Counted from the first letter of the stretch, positions 33,758-43,194 are shown. The stretch: DNA of 64,000 nt from JAFGRU01 sp016934985 (GCA_963665045.2 CAXXJQ010000009.1:62001-126000), one strand, 5' to 3'. Program-made: numbers and translations. Notes: generated from the letters alone by a model not told the origin.

Positions 33758-34213
33758 ATGCGAGCCTATCAATTGACAATCCCAGCGGAAAACAAACCGG
33801 GAATTCTTGCCAAAGTCACCTCAGCCCTGGCCAGGGAGAAGATAGATATCCGGGCCACCACAATTTCATCCTTTGGCGACCACGGTTTTTTCAACCTGAT
33901 TGTCGACGACGTGGAACGCGCAGCGAAAGTCCTCAAAAAAGAAGGCATCAATGCCGAGCTGAAGGAAGTGATTGCGGTTCTCATGAAGGACCAGCCCGGT
34001 GGTCTGGACAAACTGGTTCAGGTTCTGGCTGAAGCACAAATCAATATTGAAAACGCCTACGGCTTCGTCATCGAAAGCCACCGCGATGCCGTATTCATTC
34101 TCGATGTCAAAGACCCCGGCCAAGCTAAAGAGGTCCTGAAAAAGGAAAAATTCTCCACCCTTTCCGCCGAAGCCCTGTCAGCCATCGAGCCTTTCCACTA
34201 TATGAAATACTGA
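33758..34213 (+). CDS. tandem ACT-domain protein
   Basis: The 151-residue product consists of two ACT domains, MRAYQLTIPAENKPGILAKVT and about residues 71-140 (VLMKDQPGGLDKLVQVLAEA). ACT pairs bind amino acids. Stand-alone proteins of this kind are common in deltaproteobacteria, often beside genes for amino-acid or CoA metabolism, and are thought to be regulatory. An AGGAG site precedes ATG 33758, and a strong terminator follows. The ligand is not identifiable. Confidence 0.88.
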   Translation: MRAYQLTIPAENKPGILAKVTSALAREKIDIRATTISSFGDHGFFNLIVDDVERAAKVLKKEGINAELKEVIAVLMKDQPGGLDKLVQVLAEAQINIENAYGFVIESHRDAVFILDVKDPGQAKEVLKKEKFSTLSAEALSAIEPFHYMKY

Positions 34214-34245
34214 CGGGCTCGCATCAGGGCAGGCTAAAACGTTTA

Positions 34246-34279
34246 ACAAAAAAAGGGGCTGTTAAGCCCCTTTTTTTGT
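34246..34279 (+). terminator. bidirectional rho-independent terminator
   Basis: A 15-bp perfect stem (ACAAAAAAAGGGGCT / AGCCCCTTTTTTTGT) with loop GTTA ends in seven T. It closes the ACT gene and, read on the other strand, the TRAP operon. Confidence 0.92.
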
Positions 34280-34305
34280 TTATATGATCTCTGCCTGGAA
34301 AAATT

Positions 34306-35616
34306 TCAGTGCAAAAGTCCCGGCAACCACAAGGCAAGCTGCGGAAAAGGTATAAGCAGCAGGGTTTCAATAATCAGGGCGAGGAGAAACGGCAGGCAGC
34401 CCTTGAAAATGACCTCCAACGGCACATCCCGGGCCACCCCGCTGACGACATAGACGTTGGCTCCTACCGGCGGGGTGATCACCCCCATCTGGGTAACCAG
34501 AACGATAACCACACCAAACCAGATGGGATCGAATCCGAGTTTAGTGATGACCGGGTAAAAAATCGGCACGGTCAGCATGATCAGGGCCAGGGCATCAATA
34601 AAAAATCCGCCAACCAGATAAACCAGGATGATGAGGAGAATGATTCCCCAGCCGGGCAGATGGCTGTCGGCAATCCAATTGGCAATATTGTAAGGGATTC
34701 TGGAAATGGCGAGAAAGTGCCCGAAGACCGTGGCACCTGCCACAATCACCAGAATCATGCAGGATATGCGGGTCGTTTCAAAAAGGGACTGGACAAACCC
34801 TTCCCAGGAGAGGACACGCCTCAAAATCGCGAAAGAGAGGGTACCGAAAGCGCCGACGGCACCGGCTTCGGTGGGGGTGAAAAATCCGGCGAAAAGCCCT
34901 CCCATAACCCCGAGGAAGAGGAGCAGTATTTCCACCATGCCGGCCAGAGAGGCAAATCTTTCCCCCCAGGAAGCTCGAGGGCCGGGAGGACCGATATCCG
35001 GTTTCCAGGTAGCCCAAAGCAGGATAGTCAGGGCGAAAAGGATGGCGAGAATCAAACCTGGAATAATTCCGGCAATGAACAGCTCACCGATAGATTGCTC
35101 CGTCATGATGCCGTAGAGGATGAAAATGACGCTGGGCGGGATCAGAATCCCAAGGCTGCCGCCGGAGGCAATGACACCGGTGGCCAGTTCCGGGCGGTAA
35201 TTGTAGCGCTTCATTTCCGGAAGAGTGGTCGCCGCCATGGTTGCGGCAGTGGCGTTGGTGGAACCGCAGATGGCGGAAAACAGAGAACAGGCGCCGACGG
35301 CGGCTATGGCCAAGCCGCCGGGGAAATGGCCGATAAATTTATAAGCCGCATCGAAAAGGCGTGAACTCAACCCCGTATGGAAAGCCAACTGTCCCATAAG
35401 GACAAACAGGGGGATGACGGTCAGGCTGTAAGAAGTGAAGGTTGAATAGAAATCCTTGGCCAGCAGGTTGAGTGCAGCATCAAAGGAGACGATGGAAGCG
35501 AAGCCGACAAACCCGATGATGGCCATGATAAAGCCGATGGGCATGCGGGAAAAGATCAGAATCGAGAGGGCAATGATGCCGATGAGGCCGATAACGGTTG
35601 GAGACATAAAACTCAC
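34306..35616 (-). CDS. TRAP transporter large permease (DctM-like)
   Basis: The 436-residue product is the 12-helix DctM subunit, with the typical NATAATMAATTLPEMKRYNY and GILIPPSVIFILYG motifs and FFTPTEAGAVGAFG. With DctQ and DctP it imports organic acids or related compounds driven by a sodium or proton gradient. It is last in the operon; dctQ ends 12 bases before it. The substrate is not readable from the sequence. Confidence 0.93.
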   Translation of the reverse strand: MSFMSPTVIGLIGIIALSILIFSRMPIGFIMAIIGFVGFASIVSFDAALNLLAKDFYSTFTSYSLTVIPLFVLMGQLAFHTGLSSRLFDAAYKFIGHFPGGLAIAAVGACSLFSAICGSTNATAATMAATTLPEMKRYNYRPELATGVIASGGSLGILIPPSVIFILYGIMTEQSIGELFIAGIIPGLILAILFALTILLWATWKPDIGPPGPRASWGERFASLAGMVEILLLFLGVMGGLFAGFFTPTEAGAVGAFGTLSFAILRRVLSWEGFVQSLFETTRISCMILVIVAGATVFGHFLAISRIPYNIANWIADSHLPGWGIILLIILVYLVGGFFIDALALIMLTVPIFYPVITKLGFDPIWFGVVIVLVTQMGVITPPVGANVYVVSGVARDVPLEVIFKGCLPFLLALIIETLLLIPFPQLALWLPGLLH

Positions 35617-35627
35617 TTAACGTCAAC

Positions 35628-36122
35628 TCATGGTTCCAGATGATCCAGAAAGCTGCGTACGCTTCTGGCGCATTCAACAATGAGCACCAGGCACAAAAGG
35701 CCGGTGCCGGCGGCGATACCGAATACAAAGGGAAAGAGTGGGATCTGGACAGTAAGAGTTACTTCCCCTCTCTCCATGATTTTTAAACCCTGGATCACCG
35801 ACTGCCACGAAATAAAACCAAAGAGAACGGTGGAAAAAACCGCGTTGATGGCGGTGATCAGGGCCTGTGTTCCGGGGGAAAAGCGGCTGACCAGAAAATC
35901 GACCGCTATATGCCCCTTCTCCACCGAGGTGTAACCGAGGGCAAAGGCTGTCACCATGGACCCCAGCAAACCGATGATTTCATAAGTTCCGGGAATAGAG
36001 CTTTTAAAGATGCGCAAAACCACATCGAGGGTCGTGAGCAGCATCATGGCCAGAATCGCCGCCGCCGCCAACCAGTTGAGTTTTTGAGCAGCACTTATGA
36101 TTGTCTTTTCCGCGCGAAGCAT
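35628..36122 (-). CDS. TRAP transporter small permease (DctQ-like)
   Basis: The 164-residue product has four transmembrane helices and the DctQ-type VDFLVSRFSPGTQALI and GYTSVEKGHIAVDFL segments. ATG 36122 is chosen because AGAAGGA lies eight bases upstream; the frame continues 14 codons further into the hairpin before it. It lies between dctP and dctM. Confidence 0.9.
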   Translation of the reverse strand: MLRAEKTIISAAQKLNWLAAAAILAMMLLTTLDVVLRIFKSSIPGTYEIIGLLGSMVTAFALGYTSVEKGHIAVDFLVSRFSPGTQALITAINAVFSTVLFGFISWQSVIQGLKIMERGEVTLTVQIPLFPFVFGIAAGTGLLCLVLIVECARSVRSFLDHLEP

Positions 36123-36149
36123 GACGGCATTCCTTCTTTTTAGCAACAA

Positions 36150-36175
36150 CGAAGGCAGGGACACCCCTGCCTTCG
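36150..36175 (-). promoter_or_regulatory. intercistronic hairpin between dctP and dctQ
   Basis: CGAAGGCAGGG (36150-36160) pairs with CCCTGCCTTCG (36165-36175) in a perfect 11-bp stem with a 4-base loop. It follows the binding-protein gene and has only a weak T-rich tail on the minus strand, so it may stabilise or partly terminate the mRNA and give more binding protein than permease. Confidence 0.6.
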
Positions 36176-36259
36176 AATGGCGCTTTTTTCACTATAGACG
36201 GTCCGACCCGGCCCAAATGCAGATAACTCAAAGACCGGAAGTCAGACTTTTTACCATCC

Positions 36260-37276
36260 TTACTGATTTGCCTGGATCAGCTTTTTGATTTCGGCAACAG
36301 TCTGGTCGCCTGGGAGTCCTTTGGCATTGGCCTTTTTGCTGTATTCCTCAATGATCGGAGCTACGGCGGAAACCCATTTCTGGCTCTCTTCGGCGGAAAG
36401 GGCGATAACTTCATTGCCTTTGCTCAAAGAAAATTCCTTGCCTTCCTTATCCAGACGGTCCCATTCCTGGCCATGTTTTTCAATCCACTCATTGTTCACC
36501 TCGGTGAAAAGCTTTTGGGTATCAGCAGGCAAAGCATTCCATTTGTCCAGGTTCATGACCACGTACATGGCCGTGGTGTAGCCGATAGCGGGGCAGTCGG
36601 TGGTATATTTGACCACTTCAGCCTGCCGCCACCCTTTGAGGGTCTCGATGGGAGTGAAGGTACCGTTCACGGTCCCTCTCTGCAGCGCCTCGTAGGTATC
36701 TCCCTGAGGCATGGCCACCGGAATGGCCCCCAGAGCTTCAGTCACTTTGGCGCTGAAACCGGTAGAGCGGATTTTCATCCCTTTGAGGTCAGCCATTTTC
36801 CGGACCGGAGCGTTGGTATGCAGGAGGCCGGGACCATGGGCATGGATGTAAAGAAGCTTGACGTCGTTCAGTTCCTTCGGCTGCATGGCCTGATAAAACT
36901 GGTTGGCAACCTTGGTGGCGACCATACCGGAGGGATAACCCATGGGCAGGTCCAGGGCTTCCATGACCGGGAAGCGACCGCGGGTATAAGCAAAGCAGGA
37001 CATGCCGATATCGGAAATGCCGTTTACAACACCCTCGTACACGGCCGGCGCAGGAGTCAGGGCACCACCGGGGAAGACATCGATTTTAACCTGACCGTTT
37101 GATCTTTTTTCCACTTCCCTGGCCCAGGCCATGGCAGCTTCAGCCTGGCCATGAGTCGGTGGAAAAAACAAGCTGTAGGTGAGTTTGATCGGTTTCTCGG
37201 CAAAACCGGTGCCGCAAAAACCGAACAACATCATCATTGCCGCAGGAATAACGACCGCACAAAAAAATTTTTTCAT
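36260..37276 (-). CDS. TRAP transporter periplasmic binding protein (DctP-like)
   Basis: The 338-residue product has a signal peptide (MKKFFCAVVIPAAMMML, cut near GFAEKP) and the DctP fold with SLFFPPTHGQAEAAMAWA, VDVFPGG-like and KIRSTG segments; the conserved arginine that binds the carboxylate is in MKIRSTGFSAKV. The start at 37276 has a GAGAGGTTGGG site; an in-frame extension upstream is not credible. The motif FPPTHG places it in the subfamily of TRAP proteins for organic acids. It is the first gene of the operon. Confidence 0.93.
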   Translation of the reverse strand: MKKFFCAVVIPAAMMMLFGFCGTGFAEKPIKLTYSLFFPPTHGQAEAAMAWAREVEKRSNGQVKIDVFPGGALTPAPAVYEGVVNGISDIGMSCFAYTRGRFPVMEALDLPMGYPSGMVATKVANQFYQAMQPKELNDVKLLYIHAHGPGLLHTNAPVRKMADLKGMKIRSTGFSAKVTEALGAIPVAMPQGDTYEALQRGTVNGTFTPIETLKGWRQAEVVKYTTDCPAIGYTTAMYVVMNLDKWNALPADTQKLFTEVNNEWIEKHGQEWDRLDKEGKEFSLSKGNEVIALSAEESQKWVSAVAPIIEEYSKKANAKGLPGDQTVAEIKKLIQANQ

Positions 37277-37442
37277 CCCAACCTCTCTTTCATCAATAAA
37301 GGTTTCAATTGCAGATACCCCGGAAAACATTGACTTATCGTAACTAAGAAAAAGCCGTTGAATTTTACGGTACCCCGATTTGGATTGCAAGGGGGTTATT
37401 CCACTAAATAGCTGAGCCCTTAAATAGGTTATGACAATTAAA

Positions 37443-37471
37443 AAAGCCGGAAATTTTAACAATATCCGGCT
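37443..37471 (-). terminator. terminator of the Cys-rich protein gene
   Basis: AAGCCGGA (37443-37450) and TCCGGCTT (37464-37471) pair, followed by TTTTTT on the minus strand, 45 bases past the stop at 37516. It also insulates the TRAP operon from upstream transcription. Confidence 0.8.
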
Positions 37472-37515
37472 TGAGAGCATATTAACTGAAACAAAATTGG
37501 ATGGACTATTAAATA

Positions 37516-37785
37516 TTATTCGGTAATAAGGAGAGCTTCGGGTTCACAAAGCAGCTCCGGATTGAGAGCTGTTTGCCCACATTTGCGGCATTGCCACCTG
37601 TCGCTTTTGGTTTTGTTCTGACAAAAAGCAGGGGGTTTTGTTCCCTTTATCCCACACCAGTCAGCTTTGGTACCCATACCCTGAACTTTGCAAATTCGAT
37701 CCGAGTCCCGTGAGACGACACCGCAATAAGCACAAATGTAAACCCGCGTCTCGGGCGGAGCGGTAACGTGTTTTTTTTCAGCCAT
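37516..37785 (-). CDS. Cys-rich putative zinc-binding protein
   Basis: The 89-residue product has CAYCGV near the N-terminus and CRKCGQ towards the C-terminus, plus four further cysteines (RIC, WCG, FC, LLC), consistent with zinc ribbons or an Fe-S site. No signal peptide is present. I do not recognise the family. It has its own terminator and is 126 bases from motB, so it is probably transcribed separately or as the distal gene of the motor operon. Confidence 0.75.
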   Translation of the reverse strand: MAEKKHVTAPPETRVYICAYCGVVSRDSDRICKVQGMGTKADWCGIKGTKPPAFCQNKTKSDRWQCRKCGQTALNPELLCEPEALLITE

Positions 37786-37911
37786 CAGCTACATTCCCCT
37801 TTCTCAAAAGAATTCATTTCAAAAATTTTCTTGAGAAACTCTACCGGAAACTTTGGCGAAATCAACCCACCAGGATTCGAATACTGTTCGTTAATAAAAA
37901 AAAGTGCCTCG

Positions 37912-38673
37912 TCACAAGGGCGCAGAGGCATTGGGTGCGGCAAGAATGGCAATCTCCACCCTGCGGTTGAGCCTGCGTCCCTCCTCGGTACTGTTGTTGC
38001 CGATCGGGAAATTGGCTCCATACCCGGTTACGGAGAGCCGCGCTGGGTCGAAGTTGTGTCGATTGACCAGGTAATGCAGTACCCTGAGCGCCCGGCTGCT
38101 CGACAATTCCCAATTTGAGGCGAATTGTTGGGAGTGAATGGCTGTGTTGTCGGTAAAACCTTCAATGGAGAGGGGATTGACGTATGGAGCTAATACCCGG
38201 GCAATGTGATCCAGAAGAGGGTAGACCTCGGGCCGCAGGTCATCTTGCCCCGAGGCAAAAAAATGGTTGTCCTGCAGGACGATGACCAGGCCGCGCGGGG
38301 TGACATCCAGGTGGGTCTCATTTTCTTCACCCACATTTTCCAGTTCTTTTTCGAGCAGCTGTTTTATTTTGAGCAGCGCGTTCATGTCAGCGTGAGTCTT
38401 GCCCTGACTCTGCCCAGCTCCGTCCAAACTAAGCAAAGGTAATACATGGAGGCTATCTGACGGGATGAGATTCGTCCCCGACGGCATGAAACCCGTTATC
38501 CCAAAAGCCCGGTTCACAGACTGAATGACCTCCTCGGCCTTTTTCTTGTCCACCTCACCCATTGCATAGAGGGTCACAAAAACGGCAAACAACAGGGTGA
38601 TGAAATCTGCATAGGAAACCAGCCAGCGCTCATGGTTAGGCTCTTTTTCAGGGTCATTTTTTCTTTTCGTCAT
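37912..38673 (-). CDS. motB: flagellar stator protein MotB
   Basis: The 253-residue product has one transmembrane helix with the ion-carrying aspartate (Asp23, SYADFITLLFAVFVTLYAM), a plug/linker region and a C-terminal OmpA-like peptidoglycan-binding domain (IEGFTDNTAI, then SSSRALRVLHYLV and GYGANFPIGNNSTEEGRRLNRRVEI). With MotA it makes the stator that couples ion flow to flagellar rotation. The start at 38673 lies inside motA (20-base overlap). Confidence 0.95.
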   Translation of the reverse strand: MTKRKNDPEKEPNHERWLVSYADFITLLFAVFVTLYAMGEVDKKKAEEVIQSVNRAFGITGFMPSGTNLIPSDSLHVLPLLSLDGAGQSQGKTHADMNALLKIKQLLEKELENVGEENETHLDVTPRGLVIVLQDNHFFASGQDDLRPEVYPLLDHIARVLAPYVNPLSIEGFTDNTAIHSQQFASNWELSSSRALRVLHYLVNRHNFDPARLSVTGYGANFPIGNNSTEEGRRLNRRVEIAILAAPNASAPL

Positions 38674-39433
38674 CTTTCGACCCTTTACCTTTTTCATGCA
38701 GATAGGCTTTGAGTTTTTCTTCAATGAATCGTGGGTTCTCACCCGCCAGCAGGGAGAAGAGCCCTTCAAGAATAATCATCTTGTCCTTAACAAGTTCTTT
38801 GTTCTGGTGTTTCAATTTGGTGCTGATAGGAATGCAGATGATATTGGCGGTGATCAGGCCATAGATTGTTGCTACGAAGGCCACCGCGATACCCTCACCG
38901 AGTTTGCTGGCATCTGAAAGATTCGACATAACGTGGATAAGGCCGAGAACTGCGCCAATGATACCAATGGTTGGGGCAAACCCGCCCGCAGCTTCGAAAA
39001 ATTCGGGGCTGGTTTTGGCTTGCTCTTCAAAAGTGGCCAGTTCGATCTCCATCGTGTCCCGAAAGGTCTGGGGCTCGGTCCCGTCGGTAATCAGATTGAG
39101 CCCTTTGTGAAGGAAAGGATCCTTGGCCATTTTGGCATCTTGCTCCAGGGAAAGGATACCGTCCTTTCGGGCCTTCTGGGCATAGGTGATGATATTGCTG
39201 ATCGTCTGTTCGAAACTGGTTTTGGGCGGCAGGAAGGCCCGGAGAGCTTCCTTGAATGCCTTGAGTACTGCCGGCATGGGAAAACTGACCAGGGTTGCAC
39301 CAAAAGTCCCCCCCAGCACAATGAGAGCTGCGGTCGGTTGCAGGAGGGCTTGAACGTGTCCACCTTCCAGGATCTGGCCGCCGATGATCGCCCCAAAGCC
39401 GAGCACCAAACCGATGATAGTGGCAATGTCCAT
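38654..39433 (-). CDS. motA: flagellar stator protein MotA
   Basis: The 259-residue product has four transmembrane helices and the MotA features DIATIIGLVLGFGAII at the N-terminus and GFAPTIGIIGAVLGLIHVM near the conserved prolines of helices 3-4, with a cytoplasmic charged loop for FliG contact. The gene precedes and overlaps motB and follows flbD after 84 bases, the usual flbD-motA-motB order. Confidence 0.95.
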   Translation of the reverse strand: MDIATIIGLVLGFGAIIGGQILEGGHVQALLQPTAALIVLGGTFGATLVSFPMPAVLKAFKEALRAFLPPKTSFEQTISNIITYAQKARKDGILSLEQDAKMAKDPFLHKGLNLITDGTEPQTFRDTMEIELATFEEQAKTSPEFFEAAGGFAPTIGIIGAVLGLIHVMSNLSDASKLGEGIAVAFVATIYGLITANIICIPISTKLKHQNKELVKDKMIILEGLFSLLAGENPRFIEEKLKAYLHEKGKGSKDDEKKK

Positions 39434-39517
39434 TGTATGGATTTCCTTCGCTTAAAACTTCCCACAATTCAAACGATACAGGGCAGATCGGCAAACCCGC
39501 CAGGTCGCAAAGTTCCT

Positions 39518-39772
39518 CTAACCTTTCGGGATAAGGTCTGGATTTGAGCCTTCCTCAGAGGGCACCTGTATCCCGGGCCGCTGGCCTGCCCGTCGAAGAA
39601 TGGAAGCTTTGAATTCGATGATCCGATCGATTATTTCGGTCACCGACTCATAAACCAGGTAACGATTGTCATTGTTCAAGGTAATGATCGTGTCCGGATT
39701 GGCCTCGACAGCTTCAATCAGGTCTTCATTCAGATAAATGTCATGGCCGTCACGTTTGGTCAGCTTGATCAT
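39518..39772 (-). CDS. flbD: flagellar protein FlbD
   Basis: The 84-residue product shows the FlbD signature MIKLTKRDGHDIYLNEDLIE and ANPDTIITLNNDNRYLVYES. FlbD-family proteins are encoded beside motAB in many spirochaetes, clostridia and deltaproteobacteria; their role is not well defined. ATG 39772 is selected by the family N-terminus; the frame upstream does not match. It probably starts the flbD-motA-motB operon. Confidence 0.93.
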   Translation of the reverse strand: MIKLTKRDGHDIYLNEDLIEAVEANPDTIITLNNDNRYLVYESVTEIIDRIIEFKASILRRAGQRPGIQVPSEEGSNPDLIPKG

Positions 39773-40584
39773 TTTACCCTTTGGGCCTCCTGCCCATTTT
39801 CCTCGGTCTCTGGCACGGTAAATTTTTATCCCGAGCAACATTACCGGCCAACAGCGTCTTTCGGTAAATCTGCATGAGATCATCTTGCCAGGCAATGCGA
39901 TAACCGTCCCCCGATCGAAGCAAAGGGGATCATGGGGAGCAGGCCTGGTCTGGGGTGGTTTTCAGACCACATGTTATTATGCCAAGCCCTCTAACTTACT
40001 GAAAAAAAGAGCATTTGCAAGAAGCAGACCGAGGAGCAAACGAGCTTTTCGAGGGAATTAGATGGATAAGATTATTCAGAAATGGCAACAGATGGACTTA
40101 AATCTGATTGAACATCGCTGCAGACCTCATCTTGAGGTTAATATTTTGAAATTATTGATAATTTTGAAAATTGACGCAGTCCCCCCTGCCGTCCAGCTAT
40201 CAAAAAAATCGATAAAAAAACGATCCTGCAAAAACCTGGTTTCATTCGCCCGACTTTCCTCACTGCCATACTTGTGGCTAATTGCAGAGCTTCATGTCAA
40301 AACTGTTGGCCAAAACTTTTTTTGCCCAATTGGCCCCAGGGACATTCCCCCTGGGTTCACCAGCGGACTGACCGGCCGTCTCTTCGGCGGCTTTCGCCTT
40401 GAACATTTCCGCGGCTCCCAAGGCAGCACAAACCATCTAAAATTTCTCTTCGCTTTTACAAGGAATTAATTGCTTGATTTTTTAGTGTTTTTTCAGTCAA
40501 ATTGTAGAGAGCGTAATATTCTCTGCCATTGAAACCGACTCCGTTGGTCTGAAGAAACCCCTCCACATTACTTTGTAAAAATAA
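39773..40584. other. intergenic region without a convincing gene
   Basis: This 812-base space lies between divergent flbD and PAP2 genes. An open frame of 135 codons (40062-40469, plus) has unlikely composition, and no homology was recognised, so it is left out. Promoters for both flanking operons should be here; no clear flagellar sigma site could be fixed by eye. Confidence 0.45.
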
Positions 40585-41586
40585 ATGCCGCAGCTAAAAT
40601 CAATTACAAATCCACGGGCAAAACACTCCCTCCTTTTATTAATTGTCCTGCTCTTAATAGCGTCAGGAATTTTTCTTCCTCATGTCGACTACACATGGAC
40701 GCAGGAACTCAACCGCAATGCCTGGCCGGCTTTTAAAAATTTTTTCAGCCGGACGATCTTTCAAGGCGACCTTCCTGGGGCGGGGGACTTACCCATCCTG
40801 GGGATGATCTTGGTGGCGGTTTTTTACATTCGGGCTTACCTTGGTCCCCGTTCACAAGCCCTTCTGCGCTGGCGGCCGGCTCTTGGGTTTATCATCTTTG
40901 GTGCTCTCGTCAACGCCCTCTGCTTTGTTCACGGCACCAAGTGGGCAATGGGCAGAGCACGTCCAAGCGTGGTTTTCAAACAGCACCTGGCCTTCAGCGA
41001 CTGGTATGAGTTCGGCCCTCATTTCATTTCGGAAGGCGCCTACCGGGGGAGCTTTCCGAGCGGCCATACCAATTCGGCTTTCCTTCTCATGCTTCTCGCC
41101 TATGCCCTGGCAGGCAACCCAAAGCACTCGCTTCAAACCCGTCTCACTGGATGGTTTCTGGGTCTGGGCTCTCTGGGCTTCGCCGCATCCATGGCCATTG
41201 CACGGTCAATGGCATTCAGCCACTGGATCAGTGACGGCATTATCGGCATGCTGCTGGCCTGGGCTCTGATTCATATCAACTATTTCTGGATATTGCGCGT
41301 TCCCGAGCAAAATCTTTATTATTCCGCACTTCCAGATCCCAGAAAGGTACCCCTGCTGTGGGAGCTTCGCCTGGGGATATGGGTAATAGGATTCACCGTT
41401 GGCCTGGTGTGCCTTGTTTTTGGCATGCGCGCATTTTTTCTTCCCGTTTCCGGCTGGTACGTTCTACTTGCCCCGGTCGGATTATCTGTCAGCATTTTTT
41501 TTGCCGTACTTGCCCGCAGGCTTTACCGCCGCTTTTCCCTGCCCCTTAAAACCACCAAGGCCAACAATGGACCAGCAACCGGATAA
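40585..41586 (+). CDS. PAP2-family membrane phosphatase
   Basis: The 333-residue polytopic product has the three acid-phosphatase motifs: KWAMGRARPS (KX6RP), FPSGHTNS and ARSMAFSHWISD (SRX5HX3D type, with alanine before the arginine). PAP2 enzymes of this kind dephosphorylate lipid A, undecaprenyl diphosphate or phosphatidylglycerol phosphate. Clustering with LAB_N, GT2 and two GT39 genes supports a lipid A or undecaprenyl-phosphate role (LpxE/LpxF-like). A second PAP2 gene follows after 82 bases. Confidence 0.9.
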   Translation: MPQLKSITNPRAKHSLLLLIVLLLIASGIFLPHVDYTWTQELNRNAWPAFKNFFSRTIFQGDLPGAGDLPILGMILVAVFYIRAYLGPRSQALLRWRPALGFIIFGALVNALCFVHGTKWAMGRARPSVVFKQHLAFSDWYEFGPHFISEGAYRGSFPSGHTNSAFLLMLLAYALAGNPKHSLQTRLTGWFLGLGSLGFAASMAIARSMAFSHWISDGIIGMLLAWALIHINYFWILRVPEQNLYYSALPDPRKVPLLWELRLGIWVIGFTVGLVCLVFGMRAFFLPVSGWYVLLAPVGLSVSIFFAVLARRLYRRFSLPLKTTKANNGPATG

Positions 41587-41668
41587 GGGGCCGCCACTCA
41601 GCTGATTTCCGTACTGACCGTCGAGTCCTTTTCAGGATTTTCGGCCTTAAGCCTTAAAATAGATCACA

Positions 41669-42430
41669 ATGAATAACTCAAAATTAACTTTTTCAACTTT
41701 AGCCAGAATTCCCGGTCTAATCGGAGAGAAAACCTGCCAATGGTGCGACCGCCTCGAATGGCATTGGTCTTTCTGGGTTGTTGTCGTTTTTGCAGTTCTT
41801 TCGACCGTGGTGTTCTGGGTCACCGACTGGGACATTGTAATCATGAGATTGTTTTTTGAGCCCGGCAACGAGCAAAACTCCTGGCCCCTGGGGCAAATCC
41901 AGCCCTGGCGGTTGCTGTATAAATCCGGGCCGCTCCTGACCCTGGTTCCCCTCATGTCGTCTCTGTTAATTCTTATTGTTTCGATTTGGTATCGGCGGCT
42001 TTCGTCATGGCGTTCAGCCGCACTGTTCATCGTCCTATGTTTTGCCCTGGGCCCAGGGCTCACTGTCAACACGATTTTCAAAGATCACTGGGGCCGTCCA
42101 CGACCCAATCAAATTGTTGAATTTGGCGGCAAACTTTCTTATCTGCCACCTCTGGCACCAGGCACCCCCGGCGAAGGGAAATCATTTCCCAGCGGTCATT
42201 GTTCAATCGCCTTTGCCTACGGTGCATTTTTTTTCATTCTGCGCAAAAAAAGCCCGCGAATGGCTATCGGGGCACTTACCGGCAGTCTTGTACTGGGAGG
42301 ACTCATGGGCATCGCCAGGATGGCGGCGGGCGGGCATTTCCCTTCGGATGTTCTCTGGGCGGCTTATCTTACTTTAGGGGTGGCATTTCTTCTCAGCCCC
42401 CTGGTGTCTGAAACCGGGGAAACGGCTTAG
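41669..42430 (+). CDS. PAP2-family membrane phosphatase (LpxE/LpxF-like)
   Basis: The 253-residue product has six predicted helices and the motifs KDHWGRPRP, FPSGHCS and ARMAAGGHFPSD, the pattern of PAP2 lipid phosphatases such as LpxE. It is unlike its neighbour beyond the motifs, so the pair may act at different positions (for example the 1- and 4'-phosphates of lipid A). This split is a guess from the tandem arrangement. Confidence 0.9.
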   Translation: MNNSKLTFSTLARIPGLIGEKTCQWCDRLEWHWSFWVVVVFAVLSTVVFWVTDWDIVIMRLFFEPGNEQNSWPLGQIQPWRLLYKSGPLLTLVPLMSSLLILIVSIWYRRLSSWRSAALFIVLCFALGPGLTVNTIFKDHWGRPRPNQIVEFGGKLSYLPPLAPGTPGEGKSFPSGHCSIAFAYGAFFFILRKKSPRMAIGALTGSLVLGGLMGIARMAAGGHFPSDVLWAAYLTLGVAFLLSPLVSETGETA

Positions 42431-42695
42431 ACCTCCCCCCCGTTCCTGCCGGCACCTGTCAATCATTGAACCAAATTTAAAAAAAGGCTCCTGTGCCAGG
42501 GGAAAAAGGCCCTGTCCGAATGGGCCGCACAAAACTGTCCCGGCGGCAGATGCCCTCTTCTCGAAGGGCACAAACCCTTTGCTCCGGGCAGTTATGTCAG
42601 GGGGGAATTTTTCTGATTGGGAAAAATCAAAAAGAAAGAAGCAGGTCTCTCAAGCACACAAGTGTTTTATAGAAACAACAGGTACGACATCCCGG

Positions 42696-42995
42696 TCAGG
42701 GTGCGGCATCCTTGGGTTCGGTGGTTTCAACCAGACTTCGACGCTTCTCTTTGGCAATAAGCCAGAGGTTGCGGGTGTAGACCAACAGACCTGCAGCCTG
42801 CCCGAGAATAAAGACCGGGTCCTCGCGATGAATGGCGTAAGCCAGAAGCATGGCCCCACCTACCACACTGAAAATCCAGAAGGCGATAGGAACAACACTT
42901 CGGCCTGCCCGTTCACTGGCAATCCATTGCACCAGAAATCGTGAAGAAAAACACGCCTGGGCGCCAAAACCAATGGCTAACCACAACTTATCCAT
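42696..42995 (-). CDS. LAB_N domain membrane protein (lipid A biosynthesis N-terminal domain)
   Basis: The 99-residue product has three helices and the LAB_N (COG3952) pattern: GFGAQACFSSRFLVQWIASE, then VPIAFWIFSVVGGAMLLAYAI and GQAAGLLVYTRNLWLI. The domain occurs at the N-terminus of some lipid-A-disaccharide synthases or alone beside glycosyltransferases. It is encoded just after the GT2 gene on the same strand, with a MITE between them. Confidence 0.9.
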   Translation of the reverse strand: MDKLWLAIGFGAQACFSSRFLVQWIASERAGRSVVPIAFWIFSVVGGAMLLAYAIHREDPVFILGQAAGLLVYTRNLWLIAKEKRRSLVETTEPKDAAP

Positions 42996-43025
42996 ATATG
43001 AAGTCTCCCATGACAGGAAAAATTA

Positions 43026-43194
43026 CTAGGAGCCTGTCGGACTTGAGGGATCGTAACGAAAAAAAGGGAAATCGAGGGCAGATTTTCGCAAATTTGAGAG
43101 CGAATAGCGGGACTATTTGTCGAAAATTTGCGGAAATATGAGCCGATTTACCTTTTTTGCAGTAGATTCATGCCTAAGTCCGACAGACTCCTAG
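43026..43194. mobile_element. MITE copy B, 161 bp, with perfect CTAG flanks
   Basis: The element (43030-43190) starts GAGCCTGTCGGACTT and ends AGTCCGACAGACTC. It lies between CTAG at 43026-43029 and CTAG at 43191-43194, consistent with a 4-bp target duplication. It is the best preserved of three copies and has no coding frame. The right CTAG contains the stop codon of the GT2 gene. Confidence 0.9.

Noticed and set aside
34309..35364. 351-codon plus-strand frame opposite the TRAP large permease
   Set aside because: Very polar Gly/Asp/Gln-rich composition typical of a shadow of a membrane protein gene; no ribosome site.
40062..40469. 135-codon frame between flbD and the first PAP2 gene
   Set aside because: Unlikely composition, no homology recognised and a poor start context; left as intergenic.
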